Origin: Tubiluchus corallicola
Taxonomy: Eukaryota; Priapulida; Priapulimorpha; Priapulimorphida; Tubiluchidae
Assembly (NCBI GenBank): GCA_030141605.1
Contig: JAQGDQ010000191.1
Span: 341,001-405,000 of the forward strand
DNA: 64,000 nucleotides
Reading direction: 5' to 3'
In this document: one piece after another, positions 40,703 to 64,000 of the stretch
Layout of the letters: every line of letters starts with the position of its first letter
How positions within the stretch are numbered: the stretch's first letter is position 1
Position numbers and translations under genes: made by a program
Notes under the pieces: model-generated
Database searches by the model: none
The model's input: the letters and a program-made list of their open reading frames with translations, nothing else
What the model was told of the DNA's origin: nothing

Positions 40703-41794
40703 GTATTACTATACTTCTCACTTTACGATTAAGAAAGAGAAGAGATAAATTGGTAAGGAAATACAGAGGAGAAAATTAACTGGTTGTTATTTGAAGTATC
40801 CAACTTTATTATTTTTTTGTTTTCAGTTCTTTTTGGATAATTTGTATCATTTATACTACTTTATTATTATTTTTTTCTTATTTGTTTTTGTTATCTGCAG
40901 CATCACTGTTACTAGTGTTAGTGTTAATTTTTGATATACTAATCTACTTATAACTATAAGAAAGGGCAGGAGACTAGATGACCCTATGGTCCTTCCCTGC
41001 CCTGCTCCATGATTGTAATTACTTAATATTTAAAAAACTTTTGATGTTAAACCAATCGGAGAAAATAAATGTTCTATGTCTATGTATATTTGGAGACAAT
41101 GTTAACGGTGCTAAAAACTTTCTTTATGAAATAATCCTTACTTCAAAACTTACAAGAATGCTAGCATATAAATCAAATATTTGCAAAAACATGATGAAAA
41201 TACCTATACTGGTCTTCTCTATATTTCAATCAAAACAGCAGATTTTTTGCGATTTAAATTAAAGCCCACAAAGAAAAACAACGCACAAATCCATAAAAAT
41301 GGCTGGCAAACTTGGATAAACCTGGCTTTTGATTTACACGTGCATAATGCAAAATTTTAAATACACAAAGCTAAACATTAATGTGTACGCAATCTTATAT
41401 TTATTCGTTATGCTTATTATAGTTGGTAGAACTATTTTCGTAGTGTGGGTTTTGTGAATTGTGATTACAATGTTATTTTTTACTTTATACATAGCTTTTG
41501 TGAAATCAACGGCTCATTTTAAACGAAAGCGAGTTGCCAAATAACAAATCCTATGGCCAGGCTTATGGGGCATAGGCGTAAAAGGTTTTATGAAAATTTC
41601 TTTGTTTTTGCTCCGAAAATAACGTTTTTTTGTTATCTACAAATTTGTTATAGTTCTTAGCATTTCTTATTATAATTTGCTATCTAATCCTTTTTCATTT
41701 AAAACAGACTTCGGTGATTTCGGAAAACTCTTGGAACTGACAGAAGCCAGGTCTTCCCTGGGTGGCCCGTGCAAGTGAGAGCGTCCGTACCATC

Positions 41795-54968
<13,174 letters not shown>

Positions 54969-56327
54969 TTCTGTAAATGCATTGTTTTTTACATATTTTG
55001 TATTCATCTAAATCTTTATATTGTAATATTGATGCAGATGTGCTTAATATAAATAGTAAAGCTCCCGTTTTCAGGATAAATCCTAGTATGTCATTTTTGG
55101 CAGAATTATTTGTGAATATCAAGGCATTCTGCTCTTCTAAGTACAAGAATTGCATCATTTAGTCAGGACTTGGCAAGGCTAATAGTAGAAACAATTTTAT
55201 TCTTGTAAGCGATAAGCGATTATCAAGACAACTACTAATGTCGTTTTAAAAAATGGAAATGTGTAGACCTATATAGAACAGAGCTTCTTGGCAAGAGGAA
55301 AACAGTTTTTCATTTTTCTCGAAGCTAATAAAAATGGATACATGCTAGTAGATGTTTCTGGAAAACAGAGGCAATATGTACCATGAGACAAGAGACATAC
55401 CTTTTTCATTTACTGTGAAGTGGTATTACAGTGTCAGTGTATTATTGTATAACAACCATCACTATTTTTTAGGAAATATGTATAAATTTTGCTTTGTAGG
55501 TATATTTAGCTGTTCTATTACGAAATTTCATAAAACTTTATGACAACATTAAATGTTGTTACAAGATATCATGACCTTAATATCAGTAAACGATGTTGAA
55601 AGATGGTGCCACTGTTGTGCACTTAGTCTCACAAACACACAAATGAATCCTTTAAGAAGCCACGATATATTTTGGTAGTTTTTCATCAGAACATTGTTGT
55701 AATATGCCACTTGGAGGTGAGTGTAAGTATTTGTTAAAGTGGTGCTCAATCTTTCAAGTTACATAAATGTTGTGCAACATATGTTAAATGTTTTTAGAGC
55801 TTACTAATTCAACTGTTGAAGTTTTTTAATTTCATTTTATTTTGGGCACTCAATTTCTGTTTGAAACCCTTTTATTTTCTATTTTCAAGCCTTTGTTATC
55901 AACTGTTGACACGCTTGGCAGTTGACTGATTTTTTCATATTGGATTAGTACACTTTTGGTAGAATGATGGTACATGACTTAGTGTTTATTAAATTGTAAA
56001 CTCTGGTAATTGTGTGAGCGCTAAGTGGGCTAATTCAAAGGCTCATAGTATAGTAACATGCTCCTTAAATGCACGTGATCCATTTAATGGATAACACGCA
56101 ATTTACATTTAATTTGTTTACATATTGTACTTGTTTTGATATAAATTTTGAGCTTAGAGCCAATACTTAAGTTGTTTGTGTTCAATCTGCAGTTTTGTGT
56201 TTTTAAAATAAATTTCGTTAAGTAACTTTCCACTATCGCTTGAGACATTCGTTAATATTACTCGGTTATTTTCTGTATTTGCAAACAATGCATAAACACA
56301 GATAAGTTATGCTTGTGAGCTGTAGTA

Positions 56328-57068
56328 CAGGGTGCTCCAAAAGAAGCAATGCATTAACAAATTAACAAATATTGCATACCAAATATTATACAAAATCCAG
56401 GCGGTGTGCTTATACCAAATTACAAACCTGCCAACTCACACATTAGTGTGTCTCACATGCGCATATGCACCAAATTTCAGTTGTTACGCATTCCATAACT
56501 TCACATAAAACCACTTGGTCTGAATGGCTTCCTTTGCCACCAGTAAAAAGCACAACATAATGTGTAATACTACTTTCAATAACACAGTAACGTTCATGAG
56601 TCTCATGATGTATATTACACTAAAGGGTATTACATTTATTCAAAATTAAAAGCACTTTTAGGTGCTATTGAGCTTTTTTCATGTGTGCAAAAGAACACAT
56701 TTATATATATAAAGCATGGTGAACTCTAATAACAGCATAAGAAAGCTCACTGGTACTTTAAAATTAACTTAATTTTTATTTTTTTGCCTCAATTTTTGGT
56801 AATTTGATTTTGTATCCAAAAAAGCAGAAATTTTTGGGGCATAATATGCCCCCAAACCCCTGCCAAGGACAAGATGAGTCCTAGGCTTTCTATGCTTCAC
56901 ACTCATTTTTACTTCAAATGGTTGGCAGCTCTGAAACTATATGGTAGAAAAATTAAAATAATGGTGTAAAAATGTAATATTATTTTCACACCATTATGAT
57001 GTTATGATGTAGAAGTCCAGGTTCATTTTGTCGTATTTCTGTTGCATTGTTTCTTTTGGAATACCCTG
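56328..57068. mobile_element. 741-bp MITE, TA-flanked, Tc1/mariner-like
   Basis: The left end starts CAGGGTGCTCCAAAAGAAGC and the right end, reverse-complemented, starts CAGGGTATTCCAAAAGAAAC; 23 of the first 26 bases agree. TA flanks both ends (56326-56327 and 57069-57070). No transposase ORF. The TA duplication suggests the Tc1/mariner or a related superfamily. Confidence 0.85.
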
Positions 57069-58688
57069 TACAAGCAATCGTACAATAACTTATTAAAAGT
57101 ATATACAGGTAATTTCAATCATCACTAGAATTTTATATCACTTTATCCATGTTATTAAGCCAGCCTTAACGAAATAAGTAGATTTAATAAGCACAATAAT
57201 CAATTGTTTATAGATAAAACTTTATTATGATACACATAATTATGATTATGATAAAAATATTTATTTTAATCCAATTTTTATAGTTTAATTAGTTCAATTA
57301 AATTAAAATTACAAGTTTTCCATTTCATGATTACTTTGTAAATTAATAGTATAAAAACTTACAATTGTGCAGTGGTCAATTTTCTATCTAAAGTGCAAAA
57401 TTTACGAGAATATAACACATAATTATTGATGTAATAGTAAGATGCTGTTAATTAAAATATAAGATCTAACTTAATGTCCCTTTAATATATACCAGTTCAT
57501 TTATGTGATTGGGCCTAATTATTAATTATAATTTCCAGGACTCATAATTTATGCCTGTTATGCATTACAGAATTTTATTTCCTTTAACAGCACTTCCTTC
57601 ACTAAATTACTACAGGCTTAAATTGTTGTTTAACCACAAAAAGTTAACAGTAACTGCTGATGAACATGGATAGGTTGAATAATGCTGTCTGAACTATAGC
57701 TTGCCTTGTACTGATAATTATTGACAGTCAAAATAATTATTAAATCTAATAAGGTATTTATAAAAGTAATTATGTTCAGTAAACAGCAGAGACTGAATTA
57801 CAGAATGATGGTGGGTCCACAGAATAGAGAATTAAAAACAAGTGAATGTTGTTTTGCAGCACTTCAAGAAATGACAAAGAGTAGCATCATTAATCCATAG
57901 CTTTTTTAAATACGACTAGACGACTGTGAGATTGAAGCTGAGCATCGTTATATCTGCCTAACTGCCTTTAAAATTCATCATAAAATTCCTGTAATTATAG
58001 TAAAATGCACGATTTATTAAGGCAGGATTTGCCTTTGTCGATAAAAACTGAATTAAATTCTTACGACTGTATCATGCAAGAATATTATTACTTTGCTTAA
58101 CATATGTGTGCAAATGTAAAGTTTTACAACATTCAATTGCACTAATGACACAAATAATTCTTAATGACAAGAACTTTGTACAATCTTCAGGCAAAAGGAA
58201 AAAGCTCAAAATTGCCAAAAATAAATATCTGAAGATTGTATGCAGTGCTATGTTTTCTGATATTTTGTTTGCAGTATTTATAAAATATAACATGCAAAAA
58301 TCTGAGTAATAAAAAACTAGATGAAAGCCACAGTGAATAAATGCATTAACCCCTTCAGTCTTTGCAAGTTTGCTAGTCTATAGAGCTTACAAAATCTTGG
58401 TGTAGAGTGACGGGCAAAAATTAAAGTATCAGTTGTGCACATGAAGTTCAGTTGGACGCAATGCTTGAGCTTGAATGACATTTCCCATCAGATATAGTGT
58501 TCACATTTTCAAACTGAAACAAAAGAATCAAGTGTGCATTCTCAAAACTAGAAAATTTGTGCACTGTTGCATTAATGTACCACACTAACTGTAAAGTCAA
58601 CATGACAGGCTTGAGTAAATTCAAAAAAAGTGAAACAAATCCCATCAGTACACAGTTGCTTTTATATAAAAATTCGATTATAATGGCA

Positions 58689-58690
<2 letters not shown>

Positions 58691-58779
<89 letters not shown>

Positions 58780-58780
58780 A
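58691..58780. repeat. (TA)n microsatellite
   Basis: About 43 TA units starting 29 bases past the MTHFR stop, so it would lie in that gene's 3' UTR. Confidence 0.95.
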
Positions 58781-58808
58781 GTACATGCAAGCAATTTTTA
58801 TGATATAA

Positions 58809-61800
58809 TTACATTACCTTAGATGTACTTAGTGCGTCTGCTTGAAAGTTATGTCCATTTGCCAATTCATTGCGTACTTCCATCATACGGTCTAACACAG
58901 ACCACAGGCAATTCTCCATGAAGTTATTATCAACTAAGTTCACTAGGTAGTAATTTTTGGCACAGTAGTTTATGACTCGACGAGAATGCGTATCTGGATT
59001 GTATAATTTTCCCCATTCTTCCGTCCAGAGTGCGAATGCTTCATCCTGTAAATTAAAGTATTATATAAGTTTCTTAGCATGTGCAAATCTATGATTAGAA
59101 GTTTTTTAACACCACAGTTTTTTAGTAAGTATGATCAAGCTTCAACTTTTCAGCTTTTAGAACATGTACCTTATTATGAACTAACTTTACATTTTATGAT
59201 GCTAAACTTCTTTCTTTTATGGGGCCGAAATTAGGAGAAAATTTTATGGTGAGGCAATGCCACAGTTTTTAAGAAAATTTACTTAGAATCTGTAGCTTAG
59301 GTTTACAACATTAAAATGCCACAGTTTTTACAATGTTTTTAGAATCCATAATTCTTCAGATTTAGTACATACCTCATTATGGACTAAATTTACACTTTAT
59401 AGTGCTACAATTCTTCAGCTTTTGAGGCACAAATTAGTATAATTGTATAGTTTTGTAACACAAGGCAAACATTATAGTGTCCAGAGATGAAAACACTTAT
59501 CTGCAGACTACCATGTTGCAGCATAATGCTTTGTATAACCAAAAATTTTTAAACAGCAATGAATAAATTTAAAATCTCTTAGACTCTTATTAATTTAAAT
59601 GAAATTTGTACCAATAAACGAAGGATGAAAAAAGAACTGATACCAGACAAAAAATGACCAATCGGTCAATAATCTATATTCTATGAAAAGAATGAAGAAC
59701 ACCAAATTATTGCTAAGGACTTTTATAGTTTGAAAGTGATATCAAAAGAGTTGCCCAATGCACAGAACAACATGCTAGAATTATTTTTAAATAACCAATC
59801 AAGATTATTAATTGCTCAGTAGTGTAAAATATTTTGGAAACACGTTTGGCTAAAGTTTACAATTACCCACGCACAGGAAATTAGTGCATGTGTGGCTATA
59901 AATCTGTAATTACTTTGCGTAATATGCAGACAAAATCACTACATTGCAAAAACAATTACAATAATAAAGATTTTTAGACAAAATATCATACCTTCCAGAA
60001 TTTGAAGCTGATTGGATCAACAACTGTTGGTTGAATAATCTCTTTACCAGGGAACACACCCCAAGTTACAGCTGTAGATTCATGGTTTGGACAGTTGGAA
60101 TGGTAATTGTCTTCACCCTGAAGGATAAACAAGCAAAGTTTTATGTTCTAGAGCACAGTCTCATAATAAATACTAGCTTTTGATTTCTTGAATAAGCCTA
60201 TTCACAGTTTCGTTATGCGCTGTAGCTGCAGTTGATGTAGGTCAAAGGTTAAGTGTACTACATCAACGTGTCTTAACTAGAACCGTCATGTGATATGTGG
60301 GTAAAGCAAAACCCTGCGCCACATAAGTTCTGTTACATCAGTTATTTTACGTGGACTTTACTTAATTGTGCATTAGTCTGTGCACAGAGTGATTTACTAG
60401 CAGGATCTTGCTCAGGAACAAGAAAAAATGAACTAGGCAAGGTTCTAGCTAGCGTTAAAACTATTACTATTACAATAGCATAGGCTGCTGCAATGCGTTG
60501 TCTAGTACACTTAACCCTTGATCTTTTCACGGTCGTCGTCAATCACCGGAACTGTGAAAAGGCTTACTGAGTAAGTTTGAGAGAACTTACTATTTGTTAT
60601 AAACAAGAGATTCAATTTTTCCCAAAAGTAATGAAAAGAAGAGGTCGTCTGACGATAAAAGATTATTTCACATTAAAAACTGAAAATAAGCTGACAAATA
60701 TTTGTAATTACATTTGCTTCTCACACAAGCGTCTGTAAACATTTTTAATTCTCTGTTAAAGAAGCCAGAAAAAATGGCTTAACTGCACTGCATTGATTAA
60801 TTAAACGAGACATCAAAAACAATTTAATTAAGTCAGATACTGAAAACAAGTTTAGTTAAATCAAACATCAGTTTCAAGGCATACAAGGTTTTGGTTGTTA
60901 AACAAATGTTCATTAGCTTTTGACAACAACTCAGTAATTCACAGGCTGATGACTGATGATCTTTTACTTAAATTTAAAATGTGAATTTAACAACTTTAAT
61001 TAAGACAGATAATGAAAACACATCTAATTAAATCTTGCAATGAAAATAACTTTAGTTATTTAAAAAGTAAAGAAAAAATTAATTAAATCAGAAACTGCAA
61101 ACGTGTTACCGTAGCATTGATGATGTGAAAATTAACTTGAGGGAATTCACTCAGAATTTTTCTCAAAGCTTCGACATTATCCTTGCACGTGAAGAATTCA
61201 AGATAAGCCTAAAAAGAAAAATATTATTGAAGAAATATAATTGAAGCCTAAAAAAGAAAATATATCCTAGTCATCAAATTTCTAATAAAATTAAAAGGTG
61301 TCTGCTGTAAGACAGCAAAAGAAAAAGTTTCTCTAATATAAGTACTAAAGTAACAAAAACATTGCCTTACAGCATAATTCTCTGCAAATTATCTTTGCTT
61401 ATAAGTCCTGATCATTTCATTTTTATTACATGTATTAGGAAACGTAAGCTGGCTAACATTTAACCAAGCCAACTCACAATGACACAATTATTTAACCCTT
61501 AACATGTTGTAGGGTGCTACATGGCTTAAAGAAAATTTTAAAATCTTGTTTATAAGAAAAAAATCACGTTTTAAGTTTTTGTTTCAAAATTTTTAGCAAA
61601 TATCTGCCTTGTAATCTAGCTTTTTAATGATTTTATTATATGACAGGTGCCTGTTGTTCTGGTGTTCAGTTTTGTCTGAACCTCTTGCGACACATACTAT
61701 AGAAATGATCCTTAAAAGTATGGTCTTGTCTCTTTGTCCAACATCAGTTATGCAATATTTAGGTTAAATTATTCCAAATGCCAGCATTACAAGTCATCAC

Positions 61801-63722
61801 CGTACTGAGACAAGCAATTAATCTTTATAATGTTTACAATTCACAACCTTCAAATATTATACTATGGGTACACATCTCAGTCGGAAATGCCAGACAGAAT
61901 GACCTTGTACTTTTACCTGTTGCGCGTGATTATCAGTTCATACCTGCATATTCTATGTCATTATGAGCATGGAAATTTACCAATGTTTGCTATAGAACAC
62001 AGTGGAAAGTTTCGTTGTGTAACTGAATTAGGCGGGAATCCTTACACATTCGCTTATATGCAACTATTATCTCATGCACATTTCAGGTTACCTTATATAA
62101 AGATTACACAAATTTTTTTAAAGCATTAAAATCTATATCATTATCAAAAAATGTCAAACTTACTGCTTTAATGCGCATAAAAGTCACATTAACTAACACA
62201 CAAATTTGAAATACAACGTATAATCAGTAAAAAAATTGTTATGTGAAAAGGATCACCGTTATTAAAAAACAATACAGGGAGACTTAAAATACTGTGGCTG
62301 ATGGCAGGCCACTCCTGAATATTTTTATAATAATTTTATAAAGCAGTACTTCTTAATCGTTAGAGGTTTGTATATATATATATATAAAATACCCAAGTTT
62401 TTTGAAATTTTTTCCTCTATAAATTTTAAATGTTTTTTCCATGTTAAATGTTCCTCTATACTTGTATTAAGGAACTTTGTGTGTGTAACCTATTTTATAG
62501 ACCATCTATTATAGTAACTGCATTTTTGGGATTTTTTTCTGAGTTAAAATAATGAATTTGGTTTTTTCAATATTAACTGCCAATTATTTTTGCACTTAAT
62601 ATATTTCTTCAATATTAAATATTAAGTAATGTTACTACCTTCTGGAAAACCCATCCGCCTGGATTTCCCCAACCGACATCGGAGCTAGTGGATGGCTCGC
62701 AGTTGACATTAGGCTGAGAATTCACTGTTAGTACACCCTGCTTGTTCCACCTTGCCAATTCAGCTGTTAATCGATTGGTTTCAGGCGCCAAATCCTCCTC
62801 GTTCCATGGCATCTTTTTTACCTGCATACATAAACATTAAACACAAAACTTAAAAACACCATTAATAAATTTAGGTCTACTATATCAATGGATATTGATA
62901 TTTATATCAGGAGTATTAACTAATAAAAAAACGTTGGCTGCATTGTAATCAATTTTCCTTATCGGAAGTAAGAATGTAAAAGGATGAATCATAAAAGGAT
63001 AAACAAGCAACACAGTGCTACTATTAGTAACAAGCAAAAGCAACAGATTATGATGATTATATAGCTCTAATTAATAGGCAATTCGATGAAAAAATAGAAC
63101 ATGTACAATAAGGATAATCTGGAATTTGATTTCTTTGTTGATAGAATGCAAAAACACTTACGATGTAGCCATTCTTATTAGGTGTTTTTGTGATGTAGCA
63201 GTAGAACACATCAAAAATATCCTGCTCACATGTTAACTCAGCACCATACATGTCCAACAATTGCTCCCGTGTAAACGGAGATTTTAAACAGAACAAATAA
63301 TAGTTACTAATTTCGTTGAAAGACGGTGATGACGAACTGCCCCATCGTCCATTCGGGAATTCATCCCAATCTTGGGTACGATAAACGTAACTTTTTGGTC
63401 GAGAGCTCCAAAAAATTGGACGCACATCCTCCCTTCGAGTGCAGTTAGCTGTAAGTCTCCATGGTAGTGTACGTGTAGGAGCTTCCTTCCACATACCGAT
63501 TTGTTTGAGTATTTCAATGGTGGCATGTTCGCGGTTGAGCGTGTAGTAGTGTATTCCCGGTACACCATTGTCCAGCAATTCACGAGAAACTTTTACTGCA
63601 TGATCTATTCCATACAGTCTAACAGCTTCATCATTGTCTTTTATTTTCTCCAAATCATCTATGATGAACTGTGGCACTTCCAGTTTTGAAACTCTCGCTA
63701 TAGTCCGCAATGACTGATATTG
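58809..63722 (-). CDS. MTHFR: methylenetetrahydrofolate reductase, last five coding exons (partial)
   Basis: Coding exons on the minus strand: 63722-63162, 62821-62639, 61208-61110, 60117-59992 and 59045-58809; all junctions are phase 0, giving 401 codons. MTHFR reduces 5,10-methylene-THF to 5-methyl-THF with FAD and NAD(P)H in the cytosol. The window starts near the end of the catalytic barrel ([41 protein letters not shown]). Then come the linker and the SAM-binding regulatory domain: [106 protein letters not shown] and [12 protein letters not shown]. The C-terminus is STSKVM. The final AAG reads on into GTAATGTAA, so the stop is immediate and no further exon is needed. The N-terminal part lies right of base 64000. 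Confidence 0.96.
59105..59430. repeat. diverged tandem repeat in MTHFR intron
   Basis: Blocks such as CCACAGTTTTT and CTTCAG-TTTAG-ACAT, followed by ATTATG-ACTAA-TTTACA, occur at about 59115-59215 and again at about 59305-59410. The unit is near 200 bp and clearly diverged. Confidence 0.55.
60190..60571. mobile_element. non-autonomous element with about 70-bp inverted repeats
   Basis: The left arm (60190-60260) runs from AATAAGCCTATTCACAG to GTCAAAGGTTAAGTGTACTA. The right arm (60503-60571), reverse-complemented, runs from AGTAAGCCTTTTCACAG to ATCAAGGGTTAAGTGTACTA. The middle of each arm is more diverged. It has no coding capacity and lies in an MTHFR intron. A 17-mer from its right end recurs near 38866. 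Confidence 0.65.
60820..61110. repeat. degenerate 30-nt repeats in MTHFR intron
   Basis: The motif TTAATTAA-TCAGATACTGAAAACA recurs in varied forms at about 60826, 60996, 61027 and 61078, ending beside the donor of the exon 61110-61208. Function unknown; it may be an eroded tandem repeat. Confidence 0.5.
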
Positions 63723-64000
63723 CTGCAAAAGAGACAGTATACACAACAGACTGCAAAACGATTAGACACAGTTTGATATTTGCCATGTATACAAAAAATA
63801 CATTTTAGACGTAAGTGATATTTGTTCTACATTAGACAAGCACGTTGCAGGATTATACCACGCTTGAGTTTTAAAAAGACAGAGTTACAAAATGTTTTTT
63901 CAGCTACAAGCAGGTGCTTTTAATATTATCTTCCAGTTTTTAAAAAAGTCTAATGCCTTTTTCTGAATAATATAAGAAATAAGTTTTCAGATAAGTAAAA
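63723..64000. other. MTHFR intron at window edge
   Basis: Lies upstream of the 3' splice site TTTTGCAG of the first MTHFR exon seen. No further exon is visible on the minus strand before the edge. Confidence 0.5.

Larger units (their letters stand above)
54969..58808. other. convergent spacer between LPCAT3 and MTHFR
   Basis: Holds both 3' UTRs. Candidate LPCAT3 poly(A) signals are AATAAA at 55327-55332 and 56207-56212. A candidate for MTHFR is TTTATT on the plus strand near 58013. A MITE occupies 56328-57068. Remaining small ORFs are not convincing. Confidence 0.5.

Noticed and set aside
58448-58786. 112-codon minus ORF starting with Tyr-Ile repeats
   Set aside because: Translation of the (TA)n tract plus MTHFR 3' flank.
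63284-63583. 99-codon minus ORF
   Set aside because: Out-of-frame shadow of the large MTHFR exon.

Overview
This is a stretch of an animal nuclear genome, most likely from a non-insect invertebrate. It is AT-rich. Every protein-coding gene is split by many GT-AG introns, there are long simple repeats, and the introns and spacers are littered with decayed LINEs and DNA transposons. All recognised genes are standard metazoan ones. I cannot name the phylum from the sequence alone. I see no operons, CRISPR arrays, rRNA or tRNA genes.

Layout, left to right. (1) 437-6689, minus: the 5' four coding exons of an SFT2-family Golgi vesicle-transport protein, most like SFT2D3; the 3' end runs off the window. 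Its introns hold two LINE remnants and a (TAA)n tract. (2) 6790-7990: a broken LINE between genes. (3) 9380-20264 and 22519-28475, plus: two tandem spermidine synthase genes, each with eight coding exons at identical positions and phases. The downstream copy keeps the usual active-site residues. The upstream copy has changed DSSDP to DSSEP and GPAESLF to GPSAPLY. Their introns carry pogo/Tigger, hAT-like and other DDE-transposase debris. (4) 31450-35451, minus: a complete TDP-43 (TARDBP) gene with five coding exons and a likely 5'-UTR intron. (5) 35500-41790: a repeat-rich spacer with two LINE fragments, a perfect 26-bp hairpin and a candidate DNA transposon. (6) 41795-54968, plus: a complete LPCAT3/MBOAT5 lysophospholipid acyltransferase gene with fourteen coding exons, 487 codons and a KKXX ER-retrieval tail. 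(7) 54969-58808: a convergent spacer with a 741-bp TA-flanked MITE. (8) 58809-63722, minus: the last five coding exons of methylenetetrahydrofolate reductase (MTHFR); the N-terminal catalytic part lies past the right edge.

The genes do not form a pathway. They cover Golgi trafficking, polyamine synthesis, RNA binding, phospholipid remodelling and one-carbon metabolism. The observations most worth a second look are: the active-site drift in one spermidine synthase paralogue; two tandem duplications that copy splice sites (a 139-bp unit duplicating a 5' splice site, and an 86-bp unit repeated four times duplicating a 3' splice site plus exon start); a 136-codon open read-through of an LPCAT3 intron; and several transposon families recognisable by terminal inverted repeats. 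I found no clear sign of a wholly new biological system. Exon boundaries were read by eye from splice sites and protein similarity and are not confirmed by transcripts.
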